64,000 nt of DNA from Anaerovirgula multivorans (GTDB taxonomy: Bacteria; Bacillota; Clostridia; Peptostreptococcales; Natronincolaceae), in assembly GCF_900188145.1 (NCBI RefSeq), contig NZ_FZOJ01000007.1, positions 1 to 64,000 of the forward strand, written 5' to 3'. The translations under genes were made by a program, and so were the position numbers. Each line of letters opens with the position of its first letter. Position 1 is the first letter of the stretch. The notes under the pieces were generated by a model that had not been told where the DNA came from, did no database searches, and saw only the letters and a list, made by a program, of their open reading frames with translations. Shown in pieces: positions 51,024-60,323 of the stretch.

Positions 51024-51641
51024 AATGTCAAAACTATACAATATATAAAATTATCATATATCAAAACTTTAAAAAGAAAAGTAGATATATATTTAATCTA
51101 TTATAATAGTATTTGACGAGCGGACATAGTATCTTCATAGTTATTTAGAATAATGACATCACAAATAAAGGTGCTATATCCACCTAATTTATGACAAATT
51201 AAAATATATCTCTAAATATAAATATTAAAGAACTACTCTGCGCATCAAACACCTCACTTATTTATCTTAAATCCATCCATAGTAATATTAATATACATTA
51301 CTTGTTATGTCAAATATTTTCATACTCTACCAATCTTTAATTAATTAGATCTATATTATACCCCGTTACTTATACATGTTTCGGTATACTGAACTCTCCT
51401 AATCAATTAAAGCAATTTATATTTTATATATTAACCACATAATACTGACTAATACTTTTTAGATTTACCATTTAGAAGAACTGATCTGGTAAACCCTCTC
51501 CCTATCAGCATATTTATATTCTTTGTAAAGGAATTTTGCAAATCTATGTGGAATACTTTAATGTCACATATTATAGTTGATAGAAAAAATGTTTCAAAGA
51601 ATGTGTTCTAAACAATATAGAAGATAAAAAGGAGAATAGAA
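51024..51641 (+). other. gene-free AT-rich region
   Basis: I find no ORF of note on either strand, no long repeat and no recognised RNA. TTGCAA near 51536 with TAATGT 17 bases later is a candidate promoter for the pentapeptide gene. Confidence 0.4.
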
Positions 51642-52226
51642 ATGATAGATATATTATACGAAAGTGAACATGAAGATATAGTTTTTACACATATAAAGGC
51701 AATTAATCAAAACATGGCCAATAAAACATTTGTCAATTGTCAATTTACAAACTGTGACTTCTCACAATCAGATTTTTCTTTGGCATTCTTTGAAGATTGT
51801 TCATTTAAAGAGTGTAATTTAAGCTTGGCACAATTTAGTGATTCAAAACTAAGAACTGTTGAATTTGAAAACTGTAAATTATTAGGTATAAGCTTTAATA
51901 AAATTGATTCATTTATTATTGATATAAGCTTTAAAGATTGTTTAATTCAAAATTGTAATTTTTCTGACCTTATCTTAAGAAAAGGTATTTTTCAACAATG
52001 TAAGATATTAGAAAGTGACTTCATCAATACAGACTTATCAGAAAGTAATTTTACCTATTCAATATTAACTGGAACAAAATTTAGTAATTCAAATTTGTCA
52101 AAGGCAGATTTTTCTTTTGCTAAGGATTATGAGATAAACCCATCGAATAATAAAACAAATAAAACCATAGTTACGTTACCTGATGCAATATCGCTTTTAA
52201 AGCATTTCGACCTTATTATAAAATAA
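51642..52226 (+). CDS. pentapeptide-repeat protein (McbG/Qnr-like)
   Basis: From residue 27 to 165 the sequence follows the A(D/N)LXX-type pentapeptide pattern with central Phe or Leu (CQFTNCDFSQSDFSLAFFEDCSF; FSNSNLSKADFSFA). It should fold as a right-handed quadrilateral beta helix. Qnr and McbG relatives protect DNA gyrase from quinolones or microcin; the 194-residue length fits, but the function is only suggested. The C-terminal 30 residues form a capping helix. ATG 51642 follows AAGGAG. Confidence 0.85.
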   Translation: MIDILYESEHEDIVFTHIKAINQNMANKTFVNCQFTNCDFSQSDFSLAFFEDCSFKECNLSLAQFSDSKLRTVEFENCKLLGISFNKIDSFIIDISFKDCLIQNCNFSDLILRKGIFQQCKILESDFINTDLSESNFTYSILTGTKFSNSNLSKADFSFAKDYEINPSNNKTNKTIVTLPDAISLLKHFDLIIK

Positions 52227-52311
52227 AGGTAAAGCTATGATCATTTTAAACTGCCCTCTTTTTAATTATTCTATAAACATGCTTATTGTATCATTGCCTT
52301 AAGGATTTTAG

Positions 52312-52701
52312 GTATATGCGACTACATTAGATACGGCTCCAGAATTCATTGAAAAAATGTACTCATTAGTGGAAGAGGCAAGCTATCCCTACCAGGACAT
52401 CGGCGTATACCTACAGCCTCAGGATATGAGAACATCCTACCATTGTGAATTCAGTCTTCCATATAATCCCGAAAATAAAAATGAGGCAAACAGAATGGAA
52501 AAATTGTTTACCACAGCCAGTGAAGAATTTTCTGGTATGGGAACATATTTCTCTAGACCATACGGTATCTGGTCAAAGCTTTAGCTTAACAAAAATGCAC
52601 AGTCTACTAACCTTTTAAAAATGATGAAAGATATTTTTGACCCGAACAACCTTTTTCCAGCTTTATTATATAGTTGTTGCTTATGCGATTGCCAATATTA
52701 A
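52312..52701 (+). pseudogene. decayed C-terminal part of an FAD-linked oxidase
   Basis: A frame without start codon runs from 52312, is stopped by TAG at 52582-52584, and continues in the same frame to KMMKDIFDPNNLFP, the typical end of vanillyl-alcohol-oxidase/D-lactate dehydrogenase-like flavoproteins. The upstream part has DIGVYLQPQDMRTSYHCEF. The FAD-binding half of the gene is missing. Confidence 0.7.
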
Positions 52702-52735
52702 TAATCTCCATATTATTCCCCCTGTATAAATAGTA

Positions 52736-53854
52736 CTAATGATTCATAGCTTCAAAAATCCTAATAGCAATAGTTTCATCAATGTCTATCAAACATCTTT
52801 TATATTCCTCCCAGCTATCCATATGTTCAACACTTCTCCCAAATAATATCGTTTCAAGCTTCTTTCTTATTTCATGTATATTATCATATTCATTACTACA
52901 GAGATCTTTTTTCAGTAATACAAGTGTTATTCTTAAGCTCTCCAATACCTTTTCTTTATCATAATGCTTGTTTAAAGTTTCCTCTCTAAATATAAAAATT
53001 TCCTGTTTAAATGGTTCATTTTCTTCTAAGCCATTCTTAATTAATGTTTTGGTATAACCTACTATGCAGTTATTACCTCGACATTCTCCACATGTGTCTA
53101 GTCCTAAACAGATTTTATCTATATTTTCTTCAACTTGATGATAATAATTATATAGTTCTCTAGATTTTCTTCTGAATACAGATTCCTGACCCTGCTGTCT
53201 TCTTACTATCATTGGTCTTAGCATCGTTAAAACTATAATAGTTAATATTCCAATAAAGATAGAACCATTTCGTAAGTTTAAATATTCACTTGGTAAGGTT
53301 TGGTAGAGCTTAGTTATTCCGAAGAACATAAATACAGAAGCTGCCATTATTTTTATGACAAAATCAGGTGTCTTATCTCCTAATTTTTTTCCGATTACAA
53401 TACCTATTCCACCAGTAACAATCATACCTAAAACAGTTCCTCCTAATATAACTAATGGGTAGGTAGCACTAATTGCTAGGGTTATCGCAGTTAGTTGAGT
53501 CTTATCTCCTAATTCTCCTATAAAAAAAGCTAAGGCTACAGTTATAACTGGTCCAAAGTTAAATTTTTGTTCTTCATCTGTATCCTTATCTCCATCTGAC
53601 TTTAATGTCCAAAGAGAAAACCCAACAAATGCGAAACCAGCAACTATATGAATTGTATTTATTGGAATAAAATAAGAAATATAATTACCTAGAAGTACAG
53701 CTAAACCATGGTTCAAAAAAGCTCCCAGAAAGATGCCTAGTAACACCTTTTTTACTGGATATCTTGTAGCAAAAGCCATTGCTAGTATTTGAGTCTTATC
53801 CCCCATTTCAGCTATAAAAATAAGAATAAATGCCTTTAATAATTCTTGGATCAT
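52736..53854 (-). CDS. TMEM165/GDT1-family cation transporter, second copy
   Basis: AEMGDKTQ near residue 15 and GELGDKTQ near residue 112 mark the two family repeats in about seven membrane helices. Like the first copy it has a soluble C-terminal extension with a cysteine cluster (CGECRGNNC near residue 258). The second cluster of the first copy is not conserved. Start ATG 53854 with AGGTGG upstream. A manganese riboswitch lies about 250 bases upstream, with one small gene between them. Probably exports Mn(II). Confidence 0.88.
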   Translation of the reverse strand: MIQELLKAFILIFIAEMGDKTQILAMAFATRYPVKKVLLGIFLGAFLNHGLAVLLGNYISYFIPINTIHIVAGFAFVGFSLWTLKSDGDKDTDEEQKFNFGPVITVALAFFIGELGDKTQLTAITLAISATYPLVILGGTVLGMIVTGGIGIVIGKKLGDKTPDFVIKIMAASVFMFFGITKLYQTLPSEYLNLRNGSIFIGILTIIVLTMLRPMIVRRQQGQESVFRRKSRELYNYYHQVEENIDKICLGLDTCGECRGNNCIVGYTKTLIKNGLEENEPFKQEIFIFREETLNKHYDKEKVLESLRITLVLLKKDLCSNEYDNIHEIRKKLETILFGRSVEHMDSWEEYKRCLIDIDETIAIRIFEAMNH

Positions 53855-53917
53855 AGTCTCCACCTCATCATATTAATATTTCAATAAGATTACTTAATAA
53901 TTATCCCTCTATGCTTT

Positions 53918-54079
53918 TTATAAAACTATCAACTTCCTCCGCCCATTAATCATAGTGTTTTTATCAGTTGGAAAATGAGATGCATTTTCAATTACTACGT
54001 GCTTTTCCCATTTTTCAATCACCTCTTTTCCAAACCATCTTTCTATATAATTCTTCCAGTAATCACTTCCAGTATACAT
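53918..54079 (-). CDS. small 53-aa ORF, alpha/beta-hydrolase-like fragment
   Basis: ATG 54079 follows GGAGGAG at five bases, and the frame is open to TAA at 53918. YWKNYIERWFGKEVIEKWEKH and VVIENASHFPTDKN resemble the last part of an alpha/beta hydrolase, including the catalytic His region (ASHFP). It lies between the manganese riboswitch terminator and the second GDT1 gene, in the same transcript. It is either a remnant or a short real gene. Confidence 0.6.
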   Translation of the reverse strand: MYTGSDYWKNYIERWFGKEVIEKWEKHVVIENASHFPTDKNTMINGRRKLIVL

Positions 54080-54104
54080 ATTACTCCTCCTTCTTTAAAA
54101 ATTA

Positions 54105-54256
54105 AAAAGCGAGACTTTTAGATTAACAAGCCATTTATCAATGACTTACTAATCTAAAAGTCTCGCTTCTTTAAGATAGTCTTAAAGCAAATAAAACCAG
54201 GATTTCTCCAGTGTGTTGATTTTATTTTTGGCTTAGCCACAGCTACTCCCTTTTAG
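54105..54256 (-). ncRNA. yybP-ykoY manganese riboswitch with terminator, second copy
   Basis: The minus strand reads AAAAGGGAGTAGCTGTGGC at the 5' end (54256 downward) and AAAGAAGCGAGACTTTTAG at the 3' end. The terminator has 19-bp perfect arms (54107-54125 with 54150-54168) followed by TTTTTAATTTT. The arrangement and part of the sequence match the first copy at 17874. Confidence 0.85.
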
Positions 54257-54267
54257 AATCTACCCAT

Positions 54268-54296
54268 AATTTAACACACAGTTAATATCATGTCAA
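54268..54296 (-). promoter_or_regulatory. promoter of the second manganese riboswitch unit
   Basis: TTGACA (54296-54291) and TAAATT (54273-54268) on the minus strand are 17 bases apart, about 15 bases before the aptamer. Confidence 0.6.
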
Positions 54297-54301
54297 TAAC
54301 A

Positions 54302-54535
54302 ATTCATCATTTTTGAAGGACAGACTAAGGGACAGGGATTTGTCTGCTGCCAAATTATCAAATATTATTCTCTAGTAATTTGTTCGCTTACAGCCCTCTT
54401 AATCCGTTATAAATTTTTAAATTGATGCTCTTCATATCCTTCTATGGAGGGTAATAGGCCAGCAAAAAAATTATGCTTATAGAATATGACTTCAATATTC
54501 CATAGCGTTCATTAAGCCTACTGTGTCTTACTTTA
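54302..54535 (+). other. intergenic region with a small palindrome
   Basis: GGACAGAC and GTCTG arms around AAGGGACAGGG at 54318-54348 form a short hairpin that resembles dispersed clostridial repeats. The rest, down to the YugP stop codon, shows no gene or RNA that I can recognise. Confidence 0.3.
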
Positions 54536-55237
54536 TTATCTTCTTCTATTTCTGATCAAAATAAGTCTCAGTAGTTGTGCGATTCCACTTGCCATAGCTG
54601 CCACATAAGTTAAAGCTGCAGCCTTAAGTACACTCTGTGCTCCCTTTGCTTCTTCATCCACAATAAGTCCATTGGCGTCAAGTAACCGTAAAGCCCGACT
54701 ACTAGCGTTAAATTCTACTGGTAGGGTAATAAGTTGAAAAACAACTGCTGCTCCAAAGAGTAAAATGCCTACATCCATTAACCCTCCAAGACTTGGGATC
54801 AGTAACCCTATCATAATGAAAAACCAAGCAGCAGAAGATCCAAATCTTGCCACAGGAAAAACCATATTTCTTAGAGACAATGGTATATATCCATTTGCAT
54901 GCTGAATTGCATGCCCTACCTCATGGGCAGCAACACTAACTGAGGCAATAGAACTGCCTTGGTATACTTCCCCAGACAGCCTTAATACACGCTTTGTTGG
55001 ATCATAATGATCACTTAACTGTCCCCTTGCAAGCTCAATCGGTATATGCTGTAATCCATGTTGATCTAAAAGTGTTCTGGCTACTTGAACCCCTGTATAT
55101 CCCTTTCGTGTTGGTACCCTTAAATATTTGGCAAAATTTGATTTTACTTTTCCTTGAGCATAGAGGGTAAAGATAATTGCAGGAATTAAAATAATCATCG
55201 TTGGATCAAATCGAAAAAAACCATATGGAAAAAACAT
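54536..55237 (-). CDS. YugP-family membrane zinc metallopeptidase
   Basis: HEVGH occurs in AAHEVGHAIQH near residue 113, and EFNASSRALRLL supplies a likely third ligand. Four hydrophobic segments flank it (residues 13-28, 125-150, 155-175, 205-225). YugP-type (Zn_peptidase_2) proteins are inner membrane peptidases of unknown substrate. ATG 55237 follows AAGGAG. Single gene downstream of the alarmone synthetase. Confidence 0.88.
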   Translation of the reverse strand: MFFPYGFFRFDPTMIILIPAIIFTLYAQGKVKSNFAKYLRVPTRKGYTGVQVARTLLDQHGLQHIPIELARGQLSDHYDPTKRVLRLSGEVYQGSSIASVSVAAHEVGHAIQHANGYIPLSLRNMVFPVARFGSSAAWFFIMIGLLIPSLGGLMDVGILLFGAAVVFQLITLPVEFNASSRALRLLDANGLIVDEEAKGAQSVLKAAALTYVAAMASGIAQLLRLILIRNRRR

Positions 55238-55316
55238 TTTTCTCACTCCTTAATATAATTTGATAAACTTCTTATTAAAACAAACATATTTCTTTCATTC
55301 AATATTAACTATCAAT

Positions 55317-56066
55317 CTATTTTGTTAAATTGAAATGTTGTGTTAAAAAATCATGGGGAAGATAAAATCTTTCATTATTAATAAAGATTTCTTGAGTACC
55401 ATCATTGAAATCAATTGCTTCTTTAATTTCATTGATCTCCTTATGGATGTTTTCCATTTTCTTATCTAATTGTGATATTGAATTTGCTGTTTCCTTAAGC
55501 TCTGTCACTAATCTTTCAGGAATCTCTTTACCATACTTATAGTAAATTTTGTGTTCTAAACTTGCCCAAAAATCCATAGCGATAGTTCTAATTTGCACTT
55601 CTACATAGGTTTCTTCTACTCTGTCAGACATAAAAATGGGAATTTGTAATATCAAATGCAGGCTTTTGTAGCCATTAGGCTTAGGATTTTTTATATAGTC
55701 CTTGCATTCAATAACTTTTATATCACTTTGATTTTGTAGCATGTCACTTAATTCGTAAATATCAGAGATAAAAGAACAAGTAATTCGAATGCCAGCGATA
55801 TCTTGAATATTTTCTTTTATCGAAGACAATGAAAGCCCATATCCTTTTCTATAAACTTTTTTTACAATACTCTCTGGTGTTTTAAGTCGAGATTTAACAT
55901 GTTCAATGGGATTATAATCATGAATATAATGAAATTCTTGCTTCAAAATATCAATTTTTGTATTTACCTCATCCAATGCAAATTTATAAGACATCATAAA
56001 TCGAGTTAACTCTGTTTTTATTGATTCTATTTGCTTTAAGTCAATGTTTTTTTGTTTGATTTCCAT
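55317..56066 (-). CDS. relQ: small alarmone synthetase (RelQ/YjbM type)
   Basis: The (p)ppGpp synthetase domain has the usual blocks: DIAGIRITCSFISDIYELSDML, PKPNGYKSLHLILQIP and EVQIRTIAMDFWASLEHKIYYKYG (EVQIRT with catalytic Glu). No HD hydrolase, TGS or ACT domain is present, so it is a small synthetase. The 249-residue length is near RelQ (211-230) with a somewhat longer tail. It makes (p)ppGpp from GTP/GDP and ATP in the cytoplasm. It has its own promoter region. Confidence 0.9.
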   Translation of the reverse strand: MEIKQKNIDLKQIESIKTELTRFMMSYKFALDEVNTKIDILKQEFHYIHDYNPIEHVKSRLKTPESIVKKVYRKGYGLSLSSIKENIQDIAGIRITCSFISDIYELSDMLQNQSDIKVIECKDYIKNPKPNGYKSLHLILQIPIFMSDRVEETYVEVQIRTIAMDFWASLEHKIYYKYGKEIPERLVTELKETANSISQLDKKMENIHKEINEIKEAIDFNDGTQEIFINNERFYLPHDFLTQHFNLTK

Positions 56067-56372
56067 TTTCTCTCACTCCTTTATCATCGTTGCCATATAA
56101 TAATAAATTATTGGCTTTTTCGGATTTTTTTCTTTTTTCAAGTCACAACTCCCTTTTGCAAAATAATTTTCTGTCGATATTTTTTACCACTCTCTTGCAT
56201 GATTTTTTAGGTTATAACTTTATTATATAAATTTAATGTGAACTAAATATGAACTATTGTAAACAAGAATTTATCTTAGCCATAAAAAAGCCTTCCTTTG
56301 GAAGATCCATAGGTTGGCTTTCGATGAAACAAGTAAGCGACTGACACGAAATCCTAGAGAGCCTACAACTTT
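56067..56372 (+). other. intergenic region with repeat fragments
   Basis: CTTCCTTTGGAAG (56292-56304) and AAGTAAGCGACTGACACGAA (56330-56349) occur together. The latter is the reverse complement of the 3' flank of the hairpin repeats near 10.1 kb, and the former resembles the tandem unit at 50044. The region also carries the promoter of the alarmone synthetase gene. Confidence 0.45.
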
Positions 56373-57668
56373 TCAATACTGTAACGGTAACTTAACAGTA
56401 AAGGTAGATCCTTCATTCAGCTTGCTTTCCACATAGACATTACCACCACACAAATCCAGAATACGCTTTACAAGGGATAAGCCTAGCCCGCTGCCCTCAT
56501 AAGAATGAGCTTTGTCCCCTTGATAAAACTTCTCAAAAATACGCACCATGGTTTTTTCACTCATACCGATGCCATGATCAGTTATTTTGACTTTTACAGT
56601 AGTGGCTGTTTGATTAAGTCTTATATCGATTATGCTATTGCTATTTGAAAACTTGATGGCATTACCTAAAAGATTCATCCAAACCTGTTGAAGTAGTTCC
56701 TCATCTCCTTGATACTGAACTTTATCAAGTTCAATATCAAATTCAATATTCTTTTTACTCCACTGATGCTCAAGAAGTAAAATACTTTTTCTTATTTGTT
56801 CATCCAAAGAGAATGCAATCTTTTTCTCGACTTTTTCCTGATTTTCAAGCTTTGAGAGCTTTAATATATTGGAAGAAAGATTAGACAATCTCGCCGTTTC
56901 TTCAACAATAATATTGGTGTATTCCTGTTTCTCCTCCTCGGATAAATTGCCTTTTTGTAACAATTTAGCAAAGCCTTGGATCGATGCAATCGGTGTTTTA
57001 AACTCATGGGATACATTGGTGATAAAATCCTTGCGAAGATATTCTATATTTTTTAGTTCCCTTGTCATTTTGTTGAAGTTCTTTGTAAGCTGTCCAATCT
57101 CATCATAACTTTTATTTTCAACCTGTATATCAAAATTACCCTTTGCCACTTCTTGTGTAGCTGAAGTTAGTTTTAATATTGGTTTAACTACTCTTTTAGC
57201 TAATAATATAATTAACAATGCTCCTATAACAACGTATAAAAACAGTGAAAACCATACACGAGATGCAACAATTTTAAAGATCGTATTATGAGGATGAAGA
57301 CTGATTTGGATATAATCATCCCCTAACATTAGTATTGTAGTTGGATCACGAAATCTGCTGTGGGACATAAAAAGAATTTCATGATTTTGGATTTTTTCTA
57401 ATTCCTCCTTGGTTATTTCCATTAAGCCAATATCTTCAATTCTACGGACATCATACATAGAAGTAGGTATAATGTTAACAATTTCCTCTATACTTAAATC
57501 TGTTTTTTGTTCTAATCCTAATATAGAAATGGCTATTACTTCTTGATTCAATTTCATTTCATTTTCGATATTATGAGTAAAAAGAGTTGATACAAAAAAA
57601 GATAAAGCTGAGGAAATACAAATGAGAAAAATAAAAAACAAGGCTAATTTCACGGTAATCCTTTTCAT
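56373..57668 (-). CDS. HAMP-type sensor histidine kinase
   Basis: Two membrane helices (residues 8-28 and 145-165) frame an extracellular domain of about 115 residues. HAMP (165-215), HisKA (DFITNVSHEFKTPIASIQGFAKLL) and HATPase (NLLGNAIKFS, DHGIGMSEKTM, GSGLGLSLVKRIL) follow. It overlaps the response regulator by four bases (ATGA). It is the last gene of the efflux operon; the usual role is to sense a cell-envelope stress or an antimicrobial peptide. Confidence 0.9.
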   Translation of the reverse strand: MKRITVKLALFFIFLICISSALSFFVSTLFTHNIENEMKLNQEVIAISILGLEQKTDLSIEEIVNIIPTSMYDVRRIEDIGLMEITKEELEKIQNHEILFMSHSRFRDPTTILMLGDDYIQISLHPHNTIFKIVASRVWFSLFLYVVIGALLIILLAKRVVKPILKLTSATQEVAKGNFDIQVENKSYDEIGQLTKNFNKMTRELKNIEYLRKDFITNVSHEFKTPIASIQGFAKLLQKGNLSEEEKQEYTNIIVEETARLSNLSSNILKLSKLENQEKVEKKIAFSLDEQIRKSILLLEHQWSKKNIEFDIELDKVQYQGDEELLQQVWMNLLGNAIKFSNSNSIIDIRLNQTATTVKVKITDHGIGMSEKTMVRIFEKFYQGDKAHSYEGSGLGLSLVKRILDLCGGNVYVESKLNEGSTFTVKLPLQY

Positions 57669-58339
57669 ATTTTTATCTCCACCTTATACCCTAAACCTCG
57701 AACTGTCACGATCTGAAACTCTGGAAAATCAGCAAATTTTTCTCTTAATCTCTTAATATGAACATCTACTGTACGTTCGTCAGCTTCTGATTCCAACCCC
57801 CATATTTCATCCATGAGCTGTTGCCTTGTAAATATGTGTTTAGGATAGCTCAAAAGCTTAAATAGGAGATAAAATTCTTTTTTAGGTAGAAGGATAGAAC
57901 TCCCTTTTTTATTAACAGTTAAAGTATCATAATCAAGTTCTACTTCACCAATTGTTAGACGATGCTCATTGATGATCCGGGAGCGACGTAATAATGCCGC
58001 TACTCGTAAAACCATCTCATCCATATCAATGGGTTTTACCATATAATCGTCAGTTCCCACAAAAAACCCTCTCTTTTTATCATCAAGGGTTTCCTTTGCA
58101 GTCACCATCAGAATTGGTAAATTATAATTTGATTTTCTGAGTGCATCGGTTAAAGTATACCCGTCCATATTTGGCATCATAATATCACTAATCATCAAAT
58201 CTACATGGGATGCATCCAGCATCTCTAAAGCCTGTAACCCATCTTTAGCACTTACGACCTCATACCCATGTTGTTTTAAAACAGCCATCATCAATTTTTG
58301 AAGATTTTTATCATCTTCAACCACTAGAATATTAACCAT
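57665..58339 (-). CDS. OmpR/PhoB-type response regulator
   Basis: Receiver domain with the phospho-acceptor Asp in LMISDIMMPNMDG and a Lys in YMVKPIDMDE, followed by a winged helix (LPKKEFYLLFKLLSYPKHIFTRQQLMDEIWG...RTVDVHIKRLREKF). ATG 58339 follows AGGGGTG; the nine-base longer frame starts with GTG. Likely regulates its own operon. Confidence 0.92.
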   Translation of the reverse strand: MVNILVVEDDKNLQKLMMAVLKQHGYEVVSAKDGLQALEMLDASHVDLMISDIMMPNMDGYTLTDALRKSNYNLPILMVTAKETLDDKKRGFFVGTDDYMVKPIDMDEMVLRVAALLRRSRIINEHRLTIGEVELDYDTLTVNKKGSSILLPKKEFYLLFKLLSYPKHIFTRQQLMDEIWGLESEADERTVDVHIKRLREKFADFPEFQIVTVRGLGYKVEIKI

Positions 58340-58437
58340 ATATCTCACCCCTAGCCAATAGTATTCCTTTAAAATATAAACAAGATACCAATCAAGGGCT
58401 TACCTTTCGTCATAAAATAAGTTTTTAATTGATTTAT

Positions 58438-59631
58438 TTACACACTTCTCAAGGCATCAATTGGATTTAACACACTTGCCTTTCTTGCAGGTGCCCATCC
58501 AAAGATGATTCCCACTGCAGCAGAAAAACCAACGCCTAGACCTATGGCTCCACTAGATGGAACAAAGGTAAACCCAATTACATTCGATACAATCCATGAT
58601 ATACCTAAACCTAATACAAGTCCAATCAGACCACCCAGTAGAGAAAGAAAAATAGACTCAATCAAGAATTGTAGCTGAATACGCTTCGGTTCTGCCCCTA
58701 GTGCTTTACGTAACCCAATTTCTGTGGTTCGTTCTGTCACAGATACTAACATCATATTCATAATCCCAATGCCACCTACTAACAATGCAATGGATGCAAT
58801 ACCTGCCAACATCATAGTCATCATATCAGTCATACTATTCATCACATCCAGCAAATCCTCCATATTAATAATACTGTAACTGTTTTCTTTATAATTGAAA
58901 GCTTGATTCAATATGAGCTCTACGTTTTGAATGACTTCATCTGTTTTATTTGAATCAGAAACCAGTAATTCAAGAGAGGATGTATTTCCAACCCCTGCGA
59001 TTCCCATTGCAGTTTGATAAGGAATAATTACTTTACTTTCCGAGCCCGACCCTCCCATAGACATCATATCTGTTGAAATATCATTATTTGTTACACCTAC
59101 TACAGTATAGGTGGTCCCATTAATTTGCATTGCTTCACCGATGGAATCTTCTCCCCAAAATAAATCTTCTTCAAGAGTCTCATTGATGATGGCTACCCTA
59201 TTTTTACTTTCCATATCCAAAATATTGAATCCTCTACCTCGAGAAATCAAATCAGGGTTATGCTGAAAATAGACTTCGTTTTTACCTTCAATTCTAATTC
59301 CTTCCTCTACCGAGGCATTTCTAACAACGGAGCCCTGAATAGAAAGTGTGGGAGATACCCCTTCGACATCTTCAATATCAGAGAGTCTCTTAATATCGTT
59401 GTCGGTTAACCCTTGTTTGAGAGGAGTACCAGGAGCTTGTATCGTAATTTTACCAGCACCTAAACTTTCAAACTGGTTAGTAACCTCACCTGTTACGCCT
59501 TGTACAATTGTAATCAAGGCAATAATAGAGGTGACACCAATGACAATACCTAGTGTTGTCAGAAAGGACCGCATTTTATTATGAGATATATTCTGCCATG
59601 ACATCTTTATACTTTCTCTAATCATCCTCAA
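58438..59631 (-). CDS. MacB/YknZ-type ABC permease (FtsX-like)
   Basis: Four membrane helices: one after the short amphipathic start (MRSFLTTLGIVIGVTSIIALITI), and three near the C-terminus (residues 270-395). The 230-residue extracellular MacB core lies between. ALGAEPKRIQLQFLIESIFLSLLGG and GWAPARKASVLNPIDALR are family signatures. It works with the ATPase and the HlyD-like adaptor in export of a peptide or lipid-like compound. It overlaps the ATPase gene by 14 bases. Confidence 0.9.
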   Translation of the reverse strand: MRMIRESIKMSWQNISHNKMRSFLTTLGIVIGVTSIIALITIVQGVTGEVTNQFESLGAGKITIQAPGTPLKQGLTDNDIKRLSDIEDVEGVSPTLSIQGSVVRNASVEEGIRIEGKNEVYFQHNPDLISRGRGFNILDMESKNRVAIINETLEEDLFWGEDSIGEAMQINGTTYTVVGVTNNDISTDMMSMGGSGSESKVIIPYQTAMGIAGVGNTSSLELLVSDSNKTDEVIQNVELILNQAFNYKENSYSIINMEDLLDVMNSMTDMMTMMLAGIASIALLVGGIGIMNMMLVSVTERTTEIGLRKALGAEPKRIQLQFLIESIFLSLLGGLIGLVLGLGISWIVSNVIGFTFVPSSGAIGLGVGFSAAVGIIFGWAPARKASVLNPIDALRSV

Positions 59632-60313
59632 CTACCTCCTCTAACAAATTACCATCAAGAATTTTTACAAGTCTACTTGCTTTTTTAGCAATATTCACGT
59701 CATGAGTAATCATAATAATGGTTCGCCCTTCTTCATGTAGTTCACGAAAAAGCTCCATCACTTGCTGTCCTGTTTTTTGATCCAGGGCTCCTGTTGGTTC
59801 GTCTGCCAGAAGAATGGTTGGATCAGTAGCCAATGCCCGTGCAATTGCCACCCGTTGCTGCTGACCACCAGATAATTGGTTTGGATAATGGTTTACTTTT
59901 TCTTCTAGTCCAACCCGCTCCAGCATCTTCTGGGCTTTTTTTCTTCTCTCAACTGCGGGGACTCCTGAATAAATTAATGAGAGTTCTACATTTTGAATTG
60001 CTGTAAGTCTTGGTAATAGTTGAAAGGATTGAAAGATAAAGCCTATCTCTTTACTACGTATTTGAGCCAATTCAGTTTCACCAAGGTCCGCAATGATACG
60101 ATTAGAAAGAATATATTCTCCACTGGTAGGCATGTCTAAGCAACCGATAATATTCATCATTGTAGATTTCCCTGAACCTGAAGGCCCTAGGATAGAAATA
60201 AATTCTCCCTTGCAAACCTTAAGATCAATTCCTTTTAAAATAGCCTGCTCTTCATCTCCCATTTGATAAACTTTTACAATGTCTTTCATACAAAGAATTT
60301 CTTTACTCATCAT
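59618..60313 (-). CDS. MacB/LolD-type ABC ATPase
   Basis: Walker A GPSGSGKST, signature LSGGQQQRVAIARALA and Walker B ILLADEPTGALD are intact. The 231-residue length is the free-standing LolD/YknY type. Start ATG 60313 follows AGGAGG. Confidence 0.93.
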   Translation of the reverse strand: MMSKEILCMKDIVKVYQMGDEEQAILKGIDLKVCKGEFISILGPSGSGKSTMMNIIGCLDMPTSGEYILSNRIIADLGETELAQIRSKEIGFIFQSFQLLPRLTAIQNVELSLIYSGVPAVERRKKAQKMLERVGLEEKVNHYPNQLSGGQQQRVAIARALATDPTILLADEPTGALDQKTGQQVMELFRELHEEGRTIIMITHDVNIAKKASRLVKILDGNLLEEVVEDD

Positions 60314-60323
60314 TTAGCACCTC

